From the NCBI RefSeq assembly GCF_041380015.1, contig NZ_CP159978.1: a stretch of DNA of 64,000 bases. One strand, written 5' to 3'. Below are positions 1-8,274 of this stretch, in pieces. Both the position numbers and the translations under genes were made by a program. The notes beneath the pieces are model-generated. The model did no database searches, was not told the origin of the DNA, and saw nothing but the letters and a program-made list of their open reading frames with translations. How positions within the stretch are numbered: the stretch's first letter is position 1; the number at the start of each line of letters is the position of its first letter. Source of the DNA: Buchananella felis. GTDB lineage: Bacteria > Actinomycetota > Actinomycetes > Actinomycetales > Actinomycetaceae.

Positions 1-416
1 TCCCCCAGCTCGCCCGCGGCGATACGGCGGCGCATCTCCCGCAGCGCCGGGTTGCAGCGCTCCACGTAACCGACGGCGCCCACCAGGCCGGCCTCGGCGA
101 AGGCGGCGGCCACGCGGCGGCCCGCCTCAGCGGAGTGCGCGATCGGCTTCTCCACCATCGTGTGCACGCCCGCCTCGGCCAGCTTCAACGCCACCGGCTC
201 GTGGTAGATGGTCGGCACGGCCACCATGGCGGCATCCAGCCCTGCCTCGATCAGCGCCTCCACGTTGGGAAGCACCTCCAGGTCACCGGCCACGCCGAAC
301 TTGTCGCCGAACTCGTCGGCAACCGCCACCAGCTCAAAGCCCTCGGTGGCGCGGATGACGCGGGCGTGGTGACGCCCCATCGAGCCCAGGCCGATCAGGC
401 CAACGCGAATCGCCAT
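1..416 (-). CDS. Gfo/Idh/MocA-family sugar dehydrogenase, partial
   Basis: The N-terminal 138 codons of an NAD(P)-dependent oxidoreductase are present; the rest lies beyond the window start. The protein opens with a Rossmann motif, GLIGLGSMGRHHARV, and carries the family's MVEKPIA motif with its catalytic lysine. Its ATG overlaps the stop of the aminotransferase behind it (TGATG), so the two are translationally coupled. With the neighbouring aminotransferase and acetyltransferase it resembles the WbpB/WbpE/WbpD set that makes diacetamido-uronic acid sugar nucleotides. That pathway role is inferred from context; the family assignment is secure. The exact substrate, likely a UDP-GlcNAc-derived uronic acid, is not shown by the sequence. 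Confidence 0.85.
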   Translation of the reverse strand, partial: MAIRVGLIGLGSMGRHHARVIRATEGFELVAVADEFGDKFGVAGDLEVLPNVEALIEAGLDAAMVAVPTIYHEPVALKLAEAGVHTMVEKPIAHSAEAGRRVAAAFAEAGLVGAVGYVERCNPALREMRRRIAAGELG

Positions 417-1525
417 CACGCACCAGCCTTAACGACCGTGTTCACGGACGTGACGATGCGCTCCAGGTGCTCCTGCGTCAGCGAGGGGTGCACCGGCAGC
501 GAGATCACCTGGGCGGCGGCCTGCTCGGTCACCGGCAGCTCCAGGCCCGGGGCGTAGGGGGCCAGGGACTCCAGGCGGTGGTTCGGGATCGGGTAGTAGA
601 CCCCGGAGCCCACCTGGTGCTCCTCACGCAGGGCGGTAACGATGCGGTCGCGCTCGGCGGCGCCGGCCTCCACGCGGATCGTGTACTGGTGGTAGACGTG
701 CACTGCACCATCGGCCACCGGCGGGGTGACAACCCCCTCCAGGTTGGCGTTCAGGAACGCGGCGTTCTCCTGGCGCTGCTTGGTCCAGGCGTCCACCTTG
801 GTCAGCTGCACGCGGCCGATGGCGGCGTGGATGTCAGTCATGCGGTTGTTCAGGCCCACCAGCTCGTTGGCGTACTGGCGCTCCATGCCCTGGTTGCGCA
901 GCAGGCGCACGCGGCGGGCCACCTCGCCGTCGACGCAAGAGACCATGCCGCCCTCGCCGGAGGTCATGTTCTTGGTCGGGTAGAGGGAGAACATGGCGAA
1001 CGTGCCGAACGCACCCACCGGGGTGCCGTGCAGGGAGGCACCGTGCGCCTGGGCGGCGTCCTCGAAGATCATCAGGCCGTGCTCCTCGGCGATCTTGCGC
1101 AGCTCGTCCATGTTGGCGGGGTGACCGTACAAGTGCACCGGCATGATCGCCTTGGTGCGCGGGGTGATGGCCGCGCGCACGGAGTCGGGGTCAAGGCAGA
1201 AGTAGTCCAGCTCGATGTCCGCGAACACCGGGGTGGCACCCGTCAGGGCCACGGAGTTGCCGGTGGCGGCGAAGGTGAAGGAGGGCACAATCACCTCGTC
1301 GCCCGCGCCGATGCCGGCGGCCAGCAGGCCCAGGTGCAGGCCGGAGGTGCCGGAGTTGACCGCCACGCACTCGCGGCCGGGCACGAAGTGGGCAGAGAAC
1401 TCCTCCTCGAAGGCCTTTACCTGCGGACCCTGCGCCACCATGCCGGAGCGCAGCACCGCGTCTACGGCCGCGCGCTCCTCATCGCCGATGATGGGCTTAG
1501 CTGCCGGGATGAACTCGATAGACAT
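416..1525 (-). CDS. DegT/DnrJ/EryC1/StrS PLP-dependent sugar aminotransferase
   Basis: This is a 369-residue PLP enzyme of the usual length for the family that transfers an amino group to keto-sugar nucleotides. The Schiff-base lysine lies in SLYPTKNMTSGEGG, and EDAAQAHG is the typical cofactor-binding stretch. It sits between an acetyltransferase, whose stop directly abuts its ATG, and an oxidoreductase that overlaps it by one base. This is the order expected for a WbpD-WbpE-WbpB operon making a 2,3-diacetamido-uronic acid for surface polysaccharide. A role in another amino-sugar pathway cannot be excluded. Confidence 0.9.
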   Translation of the reverse strand: MSIEFIPAAKPIIGDEERAAVDAVLRSGMVAQGPQVKAFEEEFSAHFVPGRECVAVNSGTSGLHLGLLAAGIGAGDEVIVPSFTFAATGNSVALTGATPVFADIELDYFCLDPDSVRAAITPRTKAIMPVHLYGHPANMDELRKIAEEHGLMIFEDAAQAHGASLHGTPVGAFGTFAMFSLYPTKNMTSGEGGMVSCVDGEVARRVRLLRNQGMERQYANELVGLNNRMTDIHAAIGRVQLTKVDAWTKQRQENAAFLNANLEGVVTPPVADGAVHVYHQYTIRVEAGAAERDRIVTALREEHQVGSGVYYPIPNHRLESLAPYAPGLELPVTEQAAAQVISLPVHPSLTQEHLERIVTSVNTVVKAGA

Positions 1526-2128
1526 TCACTTGACCTTTCGAATGGAGGAGCCGGTCTCCTCGTAGACAGAGCCGGAGGCGGGGCAGAGCCAGCGACCCGG
1601 CTCTCCCTCGACGGGGGTCAGGCGGGCACCGGCGTGCCCCACCCACCCGATCTGCTTGGCGGGAACGCCCGCCACGAGCGCGAAAGGCGCCACGTCCTTG
1701 GTGACCACGGCGCCGGCGGCCACGGTGGCCCACGCGCCGATCGTCACGGGGGCCACGCACACCGCGCGGGCGCCGATGGCGGCGCCCTCCTCGATGGTCA
1801 CGCCCACCGGCTCCCAGTCGTGCGCCGACTTGATGGAGCCGTCCTCGTTGACCGCGCGCGGATAGTGGTCGTTGGTGAGCACCACGGCCGGGCCGATGAA
1901 CACGCCCGGGCCCAGCTTGGCCGGCTCATAAACCAGGGCGTAGTTCTGCACCTTGCAGTTGTCGCCCATCTCCACGCCGGTGCCGATATAGGCGCCGCGG
2001 CCTACGATGCAGTTCTTGCCCAGGCGGGCATCCTCACGGACCTGCGCCAGGTGCCAAATCGAGGATCCCTCCCCGATCTGGGCGGCGGGAGAGACGTCGG
2101 CGCTGTCAACAATTCGCGGTTCGGCCAC
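1526..2128 (-). CDS. Left-handed beta-helix sugar N-acetyltransferase (WbpD-like)
   Basis: The 200-residue protein is built of hexapeptide repeats such as GEGSSIWHLAQVREDARLG and VGRGAYIGTGVEMG, with NDHYPRA characteristic of WbpD-type acetyltransferases. It probably N-acetylates the amino sugar produced by the adjacent aminotransferase. The GTG at 2128 is chosen because GGAAGG lies six bases upstream; the upstream in-frame ATG at 2167 has no ribosome-binding site and adds residues foreign to the fold. The C-terminus after the helix (CPASGSVYEE) carries a single cysteine and may be a short metal-binding or disordered tail. It is first in a three-gene operon divergent from the glycosyltransferase. 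Confidence 0.87.
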   Translation of the reverse strand: MAEPRIVDSADVSPAAQIGEGSSIWHLAQVREDARLGKNCIVGRGAYIGTGVEMGDNCKVQNYALVYEPAKLGPGVFIGPAVVLTNDHYPRAVNEDGSIKSAHDWEPVGVTIEEGAAIGARAVCVAPVTIGAWATVAAGAVVTKDVAPFALVAGVPAKQIGWVGHAGARLTPVEGEPGRWLCPASGSVYEETGSSIRKVK

Positions 2129-2241
2129 GGTGTTCCTTCCGTTTACTGGGCACAGTCTAGCCACCACAATGGCGGGATGTATCGAGGCACACCCCGCGTT
2201 GGTGGCGCGCCTTGCCGCCTTCGCCTGGGATACTCGTTTCC

Positions 2242-2925
2242 ATGTCCGTGACTACTCCGGTGACCGATACGTGGCTACTGATCCCGCTTTACAACGAGGC
2301 GGCGGTCATTGGCGACGTCATCACTGAGGCCCGCAAGGTCTTCCCGAACATCATCTGCGTGGACGACGGCTCTAAGGACGCCTCCGCCAAGATCGCCGAG
2401 CGGGCTGGCGCCGTGGTGATCTACCACCCGATCAACCTGGGCCAGGGGGCGGCGCTGCAGACGGGGCTGGAGTTCTTCCACACGCGCACGGACGGCAAGT
2501 ACTGCATCACCTTCGACGCCGACGGCCAGCACCGCGTGGAGGACGCCCTCCACATGGTCAAGACTGCGCGCGACGGCGACCTGGACATCGTGTTCGGTTC
2601 GCGTTTTCGCGGCACGAAGGTGGAGGCGAACTGGCTGAAGTCCATCGTGTTGCAGGCCACGGCGCGCGTGTCCAACCGCAAGACGGGCCTGAAGCTGACC
2701 GATTCCCACAACGGCCTGCGCCTGCTGAGCCACGAGGCCGCCGGCCGGGTGCACCTGATGCACAACCGGATGGCGCACGCCTCTGAGATCGTGCACCAGC
2801 TGGCGGACTCCAAGCTGCCGTGGGCTGAGGTCCCGGTTCACATTCGTTACACCGACTATTCGCGCTCCAAGGGGCAGTCGATGCTCAACAGCATCAACAT
2901 CCTCGTGGAACTGCTGTTTTCCTAG
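2242..2925 (+). CDS. Family 2 glycosyltransferase (polyprenyl-phosphate hexose synthase-like)
   Basis: A 227-residue GT-A enzyme with nucleotide-binding IPLYNEAAVIG, VDDGSKD and the metal-binding DADGQH motif. The size and the NLGQGAALQTG segment resemble dolichyl- or polyprenyl-phosphate mannose/glucose synthases, so it probably charges a lipid carrier with one sugar. It lacks C-terminal membrane helices. The internal ATG at 2242 is preferred to the one at 2212 because MSVTTPVTDTWLLIPLYNE begins close to the fold. It is followed after 11 bases by a DUF2304 membrane protein, a partnership seen often in polysaccharide clusters. Donor and acceptor are not known. Confidence 0.85.
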   Translation: MSVTTPVTDTWLLIPLYNEAAVIGDVITEARKVFPNIICVDDGSKDASAKIAERAGAVVIYHPINLGQGAALQTGLEFFHTRTDGKYCITFDADGQHRVEDALHMVKTARDGDLDIVFGSRFRGTKVEANWLKSIVLQATARVSNRKTGLKLTDSHNGLRLLSHEAAGRVHLMHNRMAHASEIVHQLADSKLPWAEVPVHIRYTDYSRSKGQSMLNSINILVELLFS

Positions 2926-2936
2926 GGAGGGGCGCA

Positions 2937-3494
2937 ATGTACGGCACTCAACAGATCATCATCAAGGCGATCCTGGTAGTCATCTTGACCTTCATTTCGT
3001 TGAAGGTGATTCGCACGCGCTCCCAGCGCAGCGAGGCCCTGCGTCGCATCGGCATCGTCTTGTTCATCATCGGTGCGTTCGTGTCGATTTTCTGGCCGCG
3101 CACCCTTTCGCTGATCGCCAACAAGGCCGGCGTGGGCCGCGGCACCGACCTGCTGCTCTACCTGCTTATCGTGGCCTTCCTGGCCAGCCTGGCTAACCAG
3201 TACCGCCGCGCCCAGGTGCTGGAGCGGCAGCTGACGAAGCTGGCCCGCCAGATCGCGTTGAGCGATTCGCCGCGTTTCGTGCAGTCCAAGACTGGCAAGG
3301 CGGGCCTGGTGCAGGCTGGGTTGATTGCCGGCCCGCTTCCCCCCGACGTGGCGGGGATGGACGACGCTGCCGCCGACTGCCCCCATGCCGCGCCCGTCTC
3401 CGGTCCGCCTCCCTCCGGCGCGCCCGCGCCCAGCTCTCTGCCAGGAAAGGGTGCTGCAATGGGCGAGGTCGGATCGGAGGATACGGATAAGTGA
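2937..3494 (+). CDS. DUF2304 family membrane protein
   Basis: The 185-residue protein has three predicted membrane segments in its first 90 residues (IIIKAILVVILTFISL, IGIVLFIIGAFVSIFW and LLLYLLIVAFLASLA) followed by a basic helix LERQLTKLARQIAL, the standard DUF2304 layout. The last 80 residues are a proline-rich tail not typical of the family. GGGAGGGG precedes the ATG. Family members are encoded next to GT2 lipid-carrier glycosyltransferases, as here, and probably act with them at the membrane, but no biochemical role is established. Its stop overlaps the next gene's GTG (GTGA). Confidence 0.82.
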   Translation: MYGTQQIIIKAILVVILTFISLKVIRTRSQRSEALRRIGIVLFIIGAFVSIFWPRTLSLIANKAGVGRGTDLLLYLLIVAFLASLANQYRRAQVLERQLTKLARQIALSDSPRFVQSKTGKAGLVQAGLIAGPLPPDVAGMDDAAADCPHAAPVSGPPPSGAPAPSSLPGKGAAMGEVGSEDTDK

Positions 3495-4681
3495 GCAAGC
3501 GTTACGAGTCTCGCCACGCGCTCGTCAAGCGCAGGAAGCGGCGGATTTTTGGCCCTGCCTTCTTCTCTGTGCTGGTCTTTCTTGTCTCCGGCGTGCTGTT
3601 CGCACTCAACGACCTCAACCGCGCGGAGATCGTGGACATATCTGACCTCTTGGAGCCGAACCGCCCGTCGTTCTCCCCTCCGCAGGGGGAGCCAAACGGC
3701 CCTGGTGACGTTTTTCGGGGCACGGGGTTGAACATCCTGGTGATCGGTTCGGATCACCGCACCGCAGAGCAGGCGGACGCTGAGGAAGTGGTGGGCATGC
3801 GTGGCGACACCACGATGCTGATGCACATCGCTGCAGACCGTTCCCGCGTGGAGGTGGTCTCCATTCCGCGTGACACGCTGGTGGAGATTCCCAAGTGCAA
3901 GTTCTTCGACGGCACCTCCACCGACCCCCAGGACGGGCAGTTTAACGCGGCCTTCGCCATCGGTGGACAGAACAACAACCCCGCCGAGGCGGCCGCCTGC
4001 ACCCTGGTCACGGTGGAGAACATGTCCGATGTTCTGGTCAACGAGTGGATGGTGATCGAGTTCGATTCCTTCCGCACCATCGTTGACTCTCTGGGCGGGA
4101 TCCCGATGTGCTTCTCGGAACGGCTGCGGGACAAGCGCGCGGACCTGTCGATCGAGCCGGGTTGCCAACGTCTGAACGGCACGCAGGCGCTCAGCTACTC
4201 GCGGGCCCGCTACGCGCTGGGGGACGGCTCCGATCTCTCCCGCATCGGCCGCCAGCAGCAACTGGTCGGCGCGATCGCGGAGCAGGCGCTCAGTTCCAAC
4301 CTGCTGACCGACCTGCCCAAGCTCTACAACTTCCTGGGCGCCTCCCTAGAGGCGCTGACCTCCTCCGAGATCGGGGAGCTGACCCGCCTGGCGGGGCTGG
4401 CGCAGTCCCTGGCCGGGGTGGACCGAGACAAGATCCGGTTCGTGACGCTGCCGGTGGAGCTGGTGGAGGGCGGGGCGCGCGTGGTGCCCACCGCCGACGC
4501 CGAGCTGGTGTGGGACGCGATCCGCGCCGACCAGCCCATCCCCGACTTCGTGGGTGGCACCACCGCCACCGGCGCCCCGTGGCCCACCGGTCTGGCGGGG
4601 GCTTCACAGACCCCGGACGACTCGGCCAGCCCCGAGGGCAGCGCCGAGGAGGGCACTACCGAGGAGGGCTCCGGTGAGTAA
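3491..4681 (+). CDS. LytR-CpsA-Psr (LCP) family cell-wall glycopolymer ligase
   Basis: A 396-residue membrane-anchored LCP protein. A basic N-terminus (KRRKRR) precedes one membrane helix at about residues 20-40, then the extracellular LCP domain with NILVIGSDHR, MRGDTTMLMHI and SIPRDTLVEIP, whose arginine and aspartate residues bind the polyprenyl pyrophosphate. LCP enzymes transfer lipid-linked glycopolymers to peptidoglycan or protein. It lies directly after GT2 and DUF2304 genes, which fits attachment of a surface glycan. The C-terminus is a Glu/Ser/Thr-rich tail. It overlaps the upstream gene by 4 bases and the following LCP gene by 8. Confidence 0.9.
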   Translation: MSKRYESRHALVKRRKRRIFGPAFFSVLVFLVSGVLFALNDLNRAEIVDISDLLEPNRPSFSPPQGEPNGPGDVFRGTGLNILVIGSDHRTAEQADAEEVVGMRGDTTMLMHIAADRSRVEVVSIPRDTLVEIPKCKFFDGTSTDPQDGQFNAAFAIGGQNNNPAEAAACTLVTVENMSDVLVNEWMVIEFDSFRTIVDSLGGIPMCFSERLRDKRADLSIEPGCQRLNGTQALSYSRARYALGDGSDLSRIGRQQQLVGAIAEQALSSNLLTDLPKLYNFLGASLEALTSSEIGELTRLAGLAQSLAGVDRDKIRFVTLPVELVEGGARVVPTADAELVWDAIRADQPIPDFVGGTTATGAPWPTGLAGASQTPDDSASPEGSAEEGTTEEGSGE

Positions 4682-6422
4682 TCCTCCGTCCTTTCCCCCG
4701 CGCAGGCGGCCCAACCCCGGCCAGTACGCGCCCGGGAGCGCGGGCTTCCCGGCGCAGGGGAGCCAGCCCCAGAGCGGGGCTCGGCGCGTGCCGCCTGCGG
4801 CGCCCCGCGCCGCCGGGTCTGGCGGCCAGCCTGGGCCGGGCGCTCGCCCCGCCCAGGCGGGGCAGTACACGCGCGGCGGCCAGCCCGCGCCCTCCTCTCA
4901 ATCCACCCCCGCATCCCAGCCTGCGCGCCTGCCCGGCTTCCTCGCTGCGGGGGCTTCTTCTTCCGCCTCTCCTGCTTCCGCAGGCACCGCGCAGGCGGCC
5001 CGCCCCGGCATGCCGCGCTCGATCCCGCCGCGCCGCCGTTCCATCACGGGCGCAACCGCGCGGGGCGGCCAGGGCGGCAACGTCGGCCACCAGGAGGCCG
5101 CCGCGAACGCGGGTTACGGCCCGCAGGGCGGCCAGGACGGTTACGGCCCGCAGGGCACGTCCGTCTACCCGGTCTCCCCCGCGCGGCAGGCTTCGCGCGC
5201 CAGGCCCCCGCGCCCGCAAGAGGGCGCCCAGGCAGCCATGCCGCCGTCCTACGCACCCGGTTCCGGCGCTGCCCGCGCGGGCTACGGCTCCTGGCCGGGC
5301 GGGGGCGGTGCCACCAGCCAGTACGGCGGCTCCTCCTACGGGGGCGGGGCGCAGTACGGCGCGCAGCACGGCGGCTCTCACGGGTCTTACGGCGGCCCGG
5401 CTCAAGCCTCTTCGCCTGCTGGCGCAGGCTCCTCGTTCGGCGGCGGGCAGCCGCCAAGACCGCCTCGCGCCGCCGGGGCTCGCCCGCGCATGCGCTTTGG
5501 CCGCATGGTGCTGCTGTTCCTGCTGGTGTTCGCGCTGATCACCGGTGGCTGGGTGCTGCTGCTGCTGGGCCGCGTCAACGGCTCGCTCAACCGCACCTCC
5601 GCGCTCACCGGGGCTGCCGACACCCCCGGGCGCACCTACCTGCTGGCCGGCTCCGACGAGCGCGGGGCGGACACCTTCCAGGACGGCACGGAGGGCAAGC
5701 GCACCGACTCCCTCATGCTGCTGCACGTGGCGGAGAACGGACAGACCTCGCTGACCTCCCTGCCCCGCGACACCTACGTGGAGATCCCCGACTGGGGCTG
5801 GGACCGCATCAACGCCGCCTACGCGGCCGGCGGCACGCGCGCGCTCGTGGCGACCGTGGAGTCGCTGTCCGGCCTGACCGTGGACCACTACGTGGAGATC
5901 GGCATGGGCGGCCTGGCCGGGGTGGTGGACGCGATCGGCGGGGTGGACCTCTGCTACGACGCCGACGTCAACGACCCCGAGAGCGAAATGGTGTGGAGCG
6001 CCGGCTGCCACCACGTGGACGGGCGCCAGGCCCTGGCGTTCGCGCGCATGCGCAAGGCCGACCCCCAGGGGGACATCGGCCGGGCGCTGCGTCAGCGCCA
6101 GCTGTTGGCCGCGATCTCCAAGCAGGCCCTGTCTGCGGACCTGGCCTCGCCGTTCCACCAGTGGGACATCGCCAAGCAGATTCCCGCCGCGCTCACCGTG
6201 GATGAGGAGATGGGCGCGCTGGACCTGGCTCGCTTCGCCCTGGACTTCAAGAACGCCCAATCCGGTGGCCTGACGGGCGCCCCGCCGATCGCGGACCCGG
6301 CGTGGGTGACCGACTCCGGCGCCTGGGTGGTGCTGCTCGAGGAGGAGGGCTACGCCACCACCTTCTTCCGGGACCTGCGCGACGGCAAGCTCACCCCGCA
6401 GTCCTTCAACCAGGCCGAGTAG
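4674..6422 (+). CDS. LCP family protein with long disordered N-terminus
   Basis: A second LCP protein of 582 residues. The GTG at 4674 overlaps the previous stop and is the first plausible start. The first 270 residues or so are a Pro/Gly/Gln/Ser/Tyr-rich low-complexity cytoplasmic region (for example QYGGSSYGGGAQYGAQHGG), followed by one membrane helix near residues 275-300 and the LCP domain: TYLLAGSDERG, GKRTDSLMLLHV and SLPRDTYVEIPDWGWDRINA. The catalytic arginine and aspartate residues are present. Tandem LCP paralogues commonly have different acceptors or overlapping roles. The long N-terminus may be a scaffold or phosphorylated region; nothing in the sequence proves that. Confidence 0.88.
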   Translation: MSNPPSFPPRRRPNPGQYAPGSAGFPAQGSQPQSGARRVPPAAPRAAGSGGQPGPGARPAQAGQYTRGGQPAPSSQSTPASQPARLPGFLAAGASSSASPASAGTAQAARPGMPRSIPPRRRSITGATARGGQGGNVGHQEAAANAGYGPQGGQDGYGPQGTSVYPVSPARQASRARPPRPQEGAQAAMPPSYAPGSGAARAGYGSWPGGGGATSQYGGSSYGGGAQYGAQHGGSHGSYGGPAQASSPAGAGSSFGGGQPPRPPRAAGARPRMRFGRMVLLFLLVFALITGGWVLLLLGRVNGSLNRTSALTGAADTPGRTYLLAGSDERGADTFQDGTEGKRTDSLMLLHVAENGQTSLTSLPRDTYVEIPDWGWDRINAAYAAGGTRALVATVESLSGLTVDHYVEIGMGGLAGVVDAIGGVDLCYDADVNDPESEMVWSAGCHHVDGRQALAFARMRKADPQGDIGRALRQRQLLAAISKQALSADLASPFHQWDIAKQIPAALTVDEEMGALDLARFALDFKNAQSGGLTGAPPIADPAWVTDSGAWVVLLEEEGYATTFFRDLRDGKLTPQSFNQAE

Positions 6423-6476
6423 GCCGGGGCTGCGGCGGGCGGTGGCCGGCCCCGACGGCCAGCCCGAAGTCTCCGC

Positions 6477-6600
6477 GTTCAACTAGACGTTCGCCCGTTC
6501 AACTCGACGTTCGCGCGTTCAACTCGACGTAAGTACCCCTGCGAACGTCTAGATTCGACCGCCTTCGTCGAGTTCAAGATGCTTTCGTCGAGATTCGCGC
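6477..6600 (+). repeat. Intergenic cluster of TTCAACTCGACG-type repeats
   Basis: Three head-to-tail copies of GTTCAACT(C/A)GACGTTCG-like sequence stand at about 6477-6530, followed by inverted copies (GAACGTCTAGA, TTCGTCGAGTTCAAG, TTCGTCGAGATTCG) to 6600. The same core fills the 38.0-38.4 kb region. It lies between the convergent LCP and galE genes. No coding potential was seen. Confidence 0.75.
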
Positions 6601-6680
6601 CCGCCAAGTGCTCAGTCACGCGGTGCCGCTAGGCGCCCCACCGCGTAGCCCGGCCCTGCGGCCCGCCCGCAGACAAGCAT

Positions 6681-6712
6681 GGGGGTGGCGGGGCAACTGC
6701 CCCGCCACCCCC
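6681..6712. terminator. Bidirectional hairpin between LCP and galE
   Basis: A perfect 14-bp stem (GGGGGTGGCGGGGC) closes an AACT loop between convergent genes. Flanking T-tracts are weak on both strands, so it may act as an intrinsic terminator in either direction. Confidence 0.75.
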
Positions 6713-6764
6713 AACAGCAGTGGTCTCGAGAACACTCAGGCCCACCCCGGGCCTACGCCCCCCC

Positions 6765-7751
6765 TTAGACGTCGATGCGGCGATCCCCGGCCTGCCAGGC
6801 GGACCACGCGGAGGCCACGATCTCGGTCAGGCCGTGCTCGGCCTTCCAGCCCAGGTCCTGGCCGATGCGCGCGGCGTCGCCGATCAGCTGCGGCGGGTCG
6901 CCGGCGCGGCGCTCGCAGATCTCCGGGGTGACGTCCAGCCCGGAGACCTCGCCGATCGTGTCGATGACCTCACGCACGGAGGAACCGGCGCCCGTGCCCA
7001 CGTTGAAAACGTGGTGCTCCAGCGGAGCCTCGCCGCCCAGCGCGTCGAGGGCCGCGATGTGCGCCTTGGCCAGGTCCAGCACGTGGATGTAGTCGCGGAT
7101 GCAGGTGCCGTCCGGGGTCGGGTAGTCGGTGCCGAAGATCTTGGGCTTCTGCCCCTGGGCCAGGCGGTCCAGCACCATCGGGATCAGGTTCAAGGTGGCC
7201 GGGTCGCCCAGGTCGTCCCAGCCGGAGCCGGCCACGTTGAAGTAGCGCAGGCCGGCCCAGTTCAGGCCCCAGGCGCGCTCGGAGTTGGCCATCATCCACT
7301 CGCCGATCAGCTTGGTCTCGCCGTAGGGGTTGATGGGGCTCTTGACGATGTCCTCGCTGACCACCTCAACCGGCGGCATGCCGTAGACGGCGGCGGAGGA
7401 GGAGAAGATCATCTGCTTGACCTCTGCGGCCTCCATGGCCTCGAGCAGGTTGGCCATGCCGCCGATGTTCTGCTGGTAGTACCAGGTCGGCTTGGCGACG
7501 GACTCGCCCACCTGCTTGCGGGCGGCGAAGTGGATGACGGCGGTAACGCCGCCCTCGCGCATCACGCCCTCGAGCACGCCGGGTGCCTCCGGGGCGGCCA
7601 GGTCCAGCTCCACCAGCTTGGCGCTCCCGATGCGGGAGGCCTTGCCGTAGCTGAGGTCGTCAACGACGATCACCTCCTCGCCACGCTCCAGCAACAGACG
7701 GACAACGTGGGCGCCAATGTATCCGGCGCCGCCAGTGACGAGGATGCTCAT
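6765..7751 (-). CDS. galE: UDP-glucose 4-epimerase
   Basis: A 328-residue extended SDR enzyme that interconverts UDP-glucose and UDP-galactose for surface glycans and galactose metabolism. The NAD-binding motif is VTGGAGYIGAHVV; the catalytic SSSAAVYG serine and YGETK tyrosine/lysine are in place; LRYFNVAGS is typical of GalE. The length matches the family. A TAGGCT hexamer ends seven bases before the ATG and no Shine-Dalgarno sequence is visible, so it is probably leaderless. It lies next to LCP and GtrA genes, consistent with supplying sugar nucleotides. Confidence 0.95.
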   Translation of the reverse strand: MSILVTGGAGYIGAHVVRLLLERGEEVIVVDDLSYGKASRIGSAKLVELDLAAPEAPGVLEGVMREGGVTAVIHFAARKQVGESVAKPTWYYQQNIGGMANLLEAMEAAEVKQMIFSSSAAVYGMPPVEVVSEDIVKSPINPYGETKLIGEWMMANSERAWGLNWAGLRYFNVAGSGWDDLGDPATLNLIPMVLDRLAQGQKPKIFGTDYPTPDGTCIRDYIHVLDLAKAHIAALDALGGEAPLEHHVFNVGTGAGSSVREVIDTIGEVSGLDVTPEICERRAGDPPQLIGDAARIGQDLGWKAEHGLTEIVASAWSAWQAGDRRIDV

Positions 7752-7758
7752 GTGAGAA

Positions 7759-7764
7759 AGCCTA
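7759..7764 (-). promoter_or_regulatory. -10 element of galE, leaderless arrangement
   Basis: TAGGCT on the minus strand is followed by a seven-base spacer and the galE ATG, with no ribosome-binding site between them. Confidence 0.6.
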
Positions 7765-7768
7765 GTTG

Positions 7769-8272
7769 CTAGCCGCGCAGGGCTGCTACCTCCGCTCGCA
7801 GGGACTCGCCCTTGCGGTGGGCAACTTCCCGCAGTTCGTCCTGGAACTGGGCCATCCGTCCCGCAATCTCCTCATCGAAGGCGCCCAGCATGCGCGCGGC
7901 CAACAGGCCGGCGTTGCGGGCTCCGCCGATCGAGACGGTGGCGACCGGTACCCCGGCGGGCATCTGGACGATGGAGAGCAGGGAGTCCATGCCGTCCAGG
8001 GTCTTGAGGGGCACGGGCACGCCGATTACGGGCAGGGTGGTGACGGAGGCGAGCATGCCGGGCAGGTGGGCCGCCCCGCCGGCCCCGGCGATGATGACCT
8101 TCAGGCCCCGGGCGGCTGCCTGCTGCCCGTAGGCGATCATCTCGGTGGGCATGCGGTGGGCGCTGACGACGTCGGCCTCGAAGTCGATCCCGAACTCGGT
8201 GAGCGCCAGCGCGGCCTCGCGCATGACGTTCCAGTCGGAGTCGGATCCCATGACGATTCCTACCTGGGCCAT
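7769..8272 (-). CDS. purE: N5-carboxyaminoimidazole ribonucleotide mutase
   Basis: The 167-residue class I PurE converts N5-CAIR to CAIR in purine synthesis. It shows GIVMGSDSDW, VSAHRMP with the catalytic histidine, and GGAAHLPGMLAS, all diagnostic. The ATG at 8272 comes two bases after the purK stop, so the pair forms a translationally coupled unit that performs the two-step bacterial route from AIR. Longer upstream extensions in this frame merely overlap purK. Confidence 0.96.
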   Translation of the reverse strand: MAQVGIVMGSDSDWNVMREAALALTEFGIDFEADVVSAHRMPTEMIAYGQQAAARGLKVIIAGAGGAAHLPGMLASVTTLPVIGVPVPLKTLDGMDSLLSIVQMPAGVPVATVSIGGARNAGLLAARMLGAFDEEIAGRMAQFQDELREVAHRKGESLRAEVAALRG

Positions 8273-8274
8273 TG

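Noticed and set aside
467..2251. Long plus-strand open frame over the aminotransferase and acetyltransferase
   Set aside because: His/Gly/Arg-rich shadow of two well-supported minus-strand genes, a typical effect of high GC.
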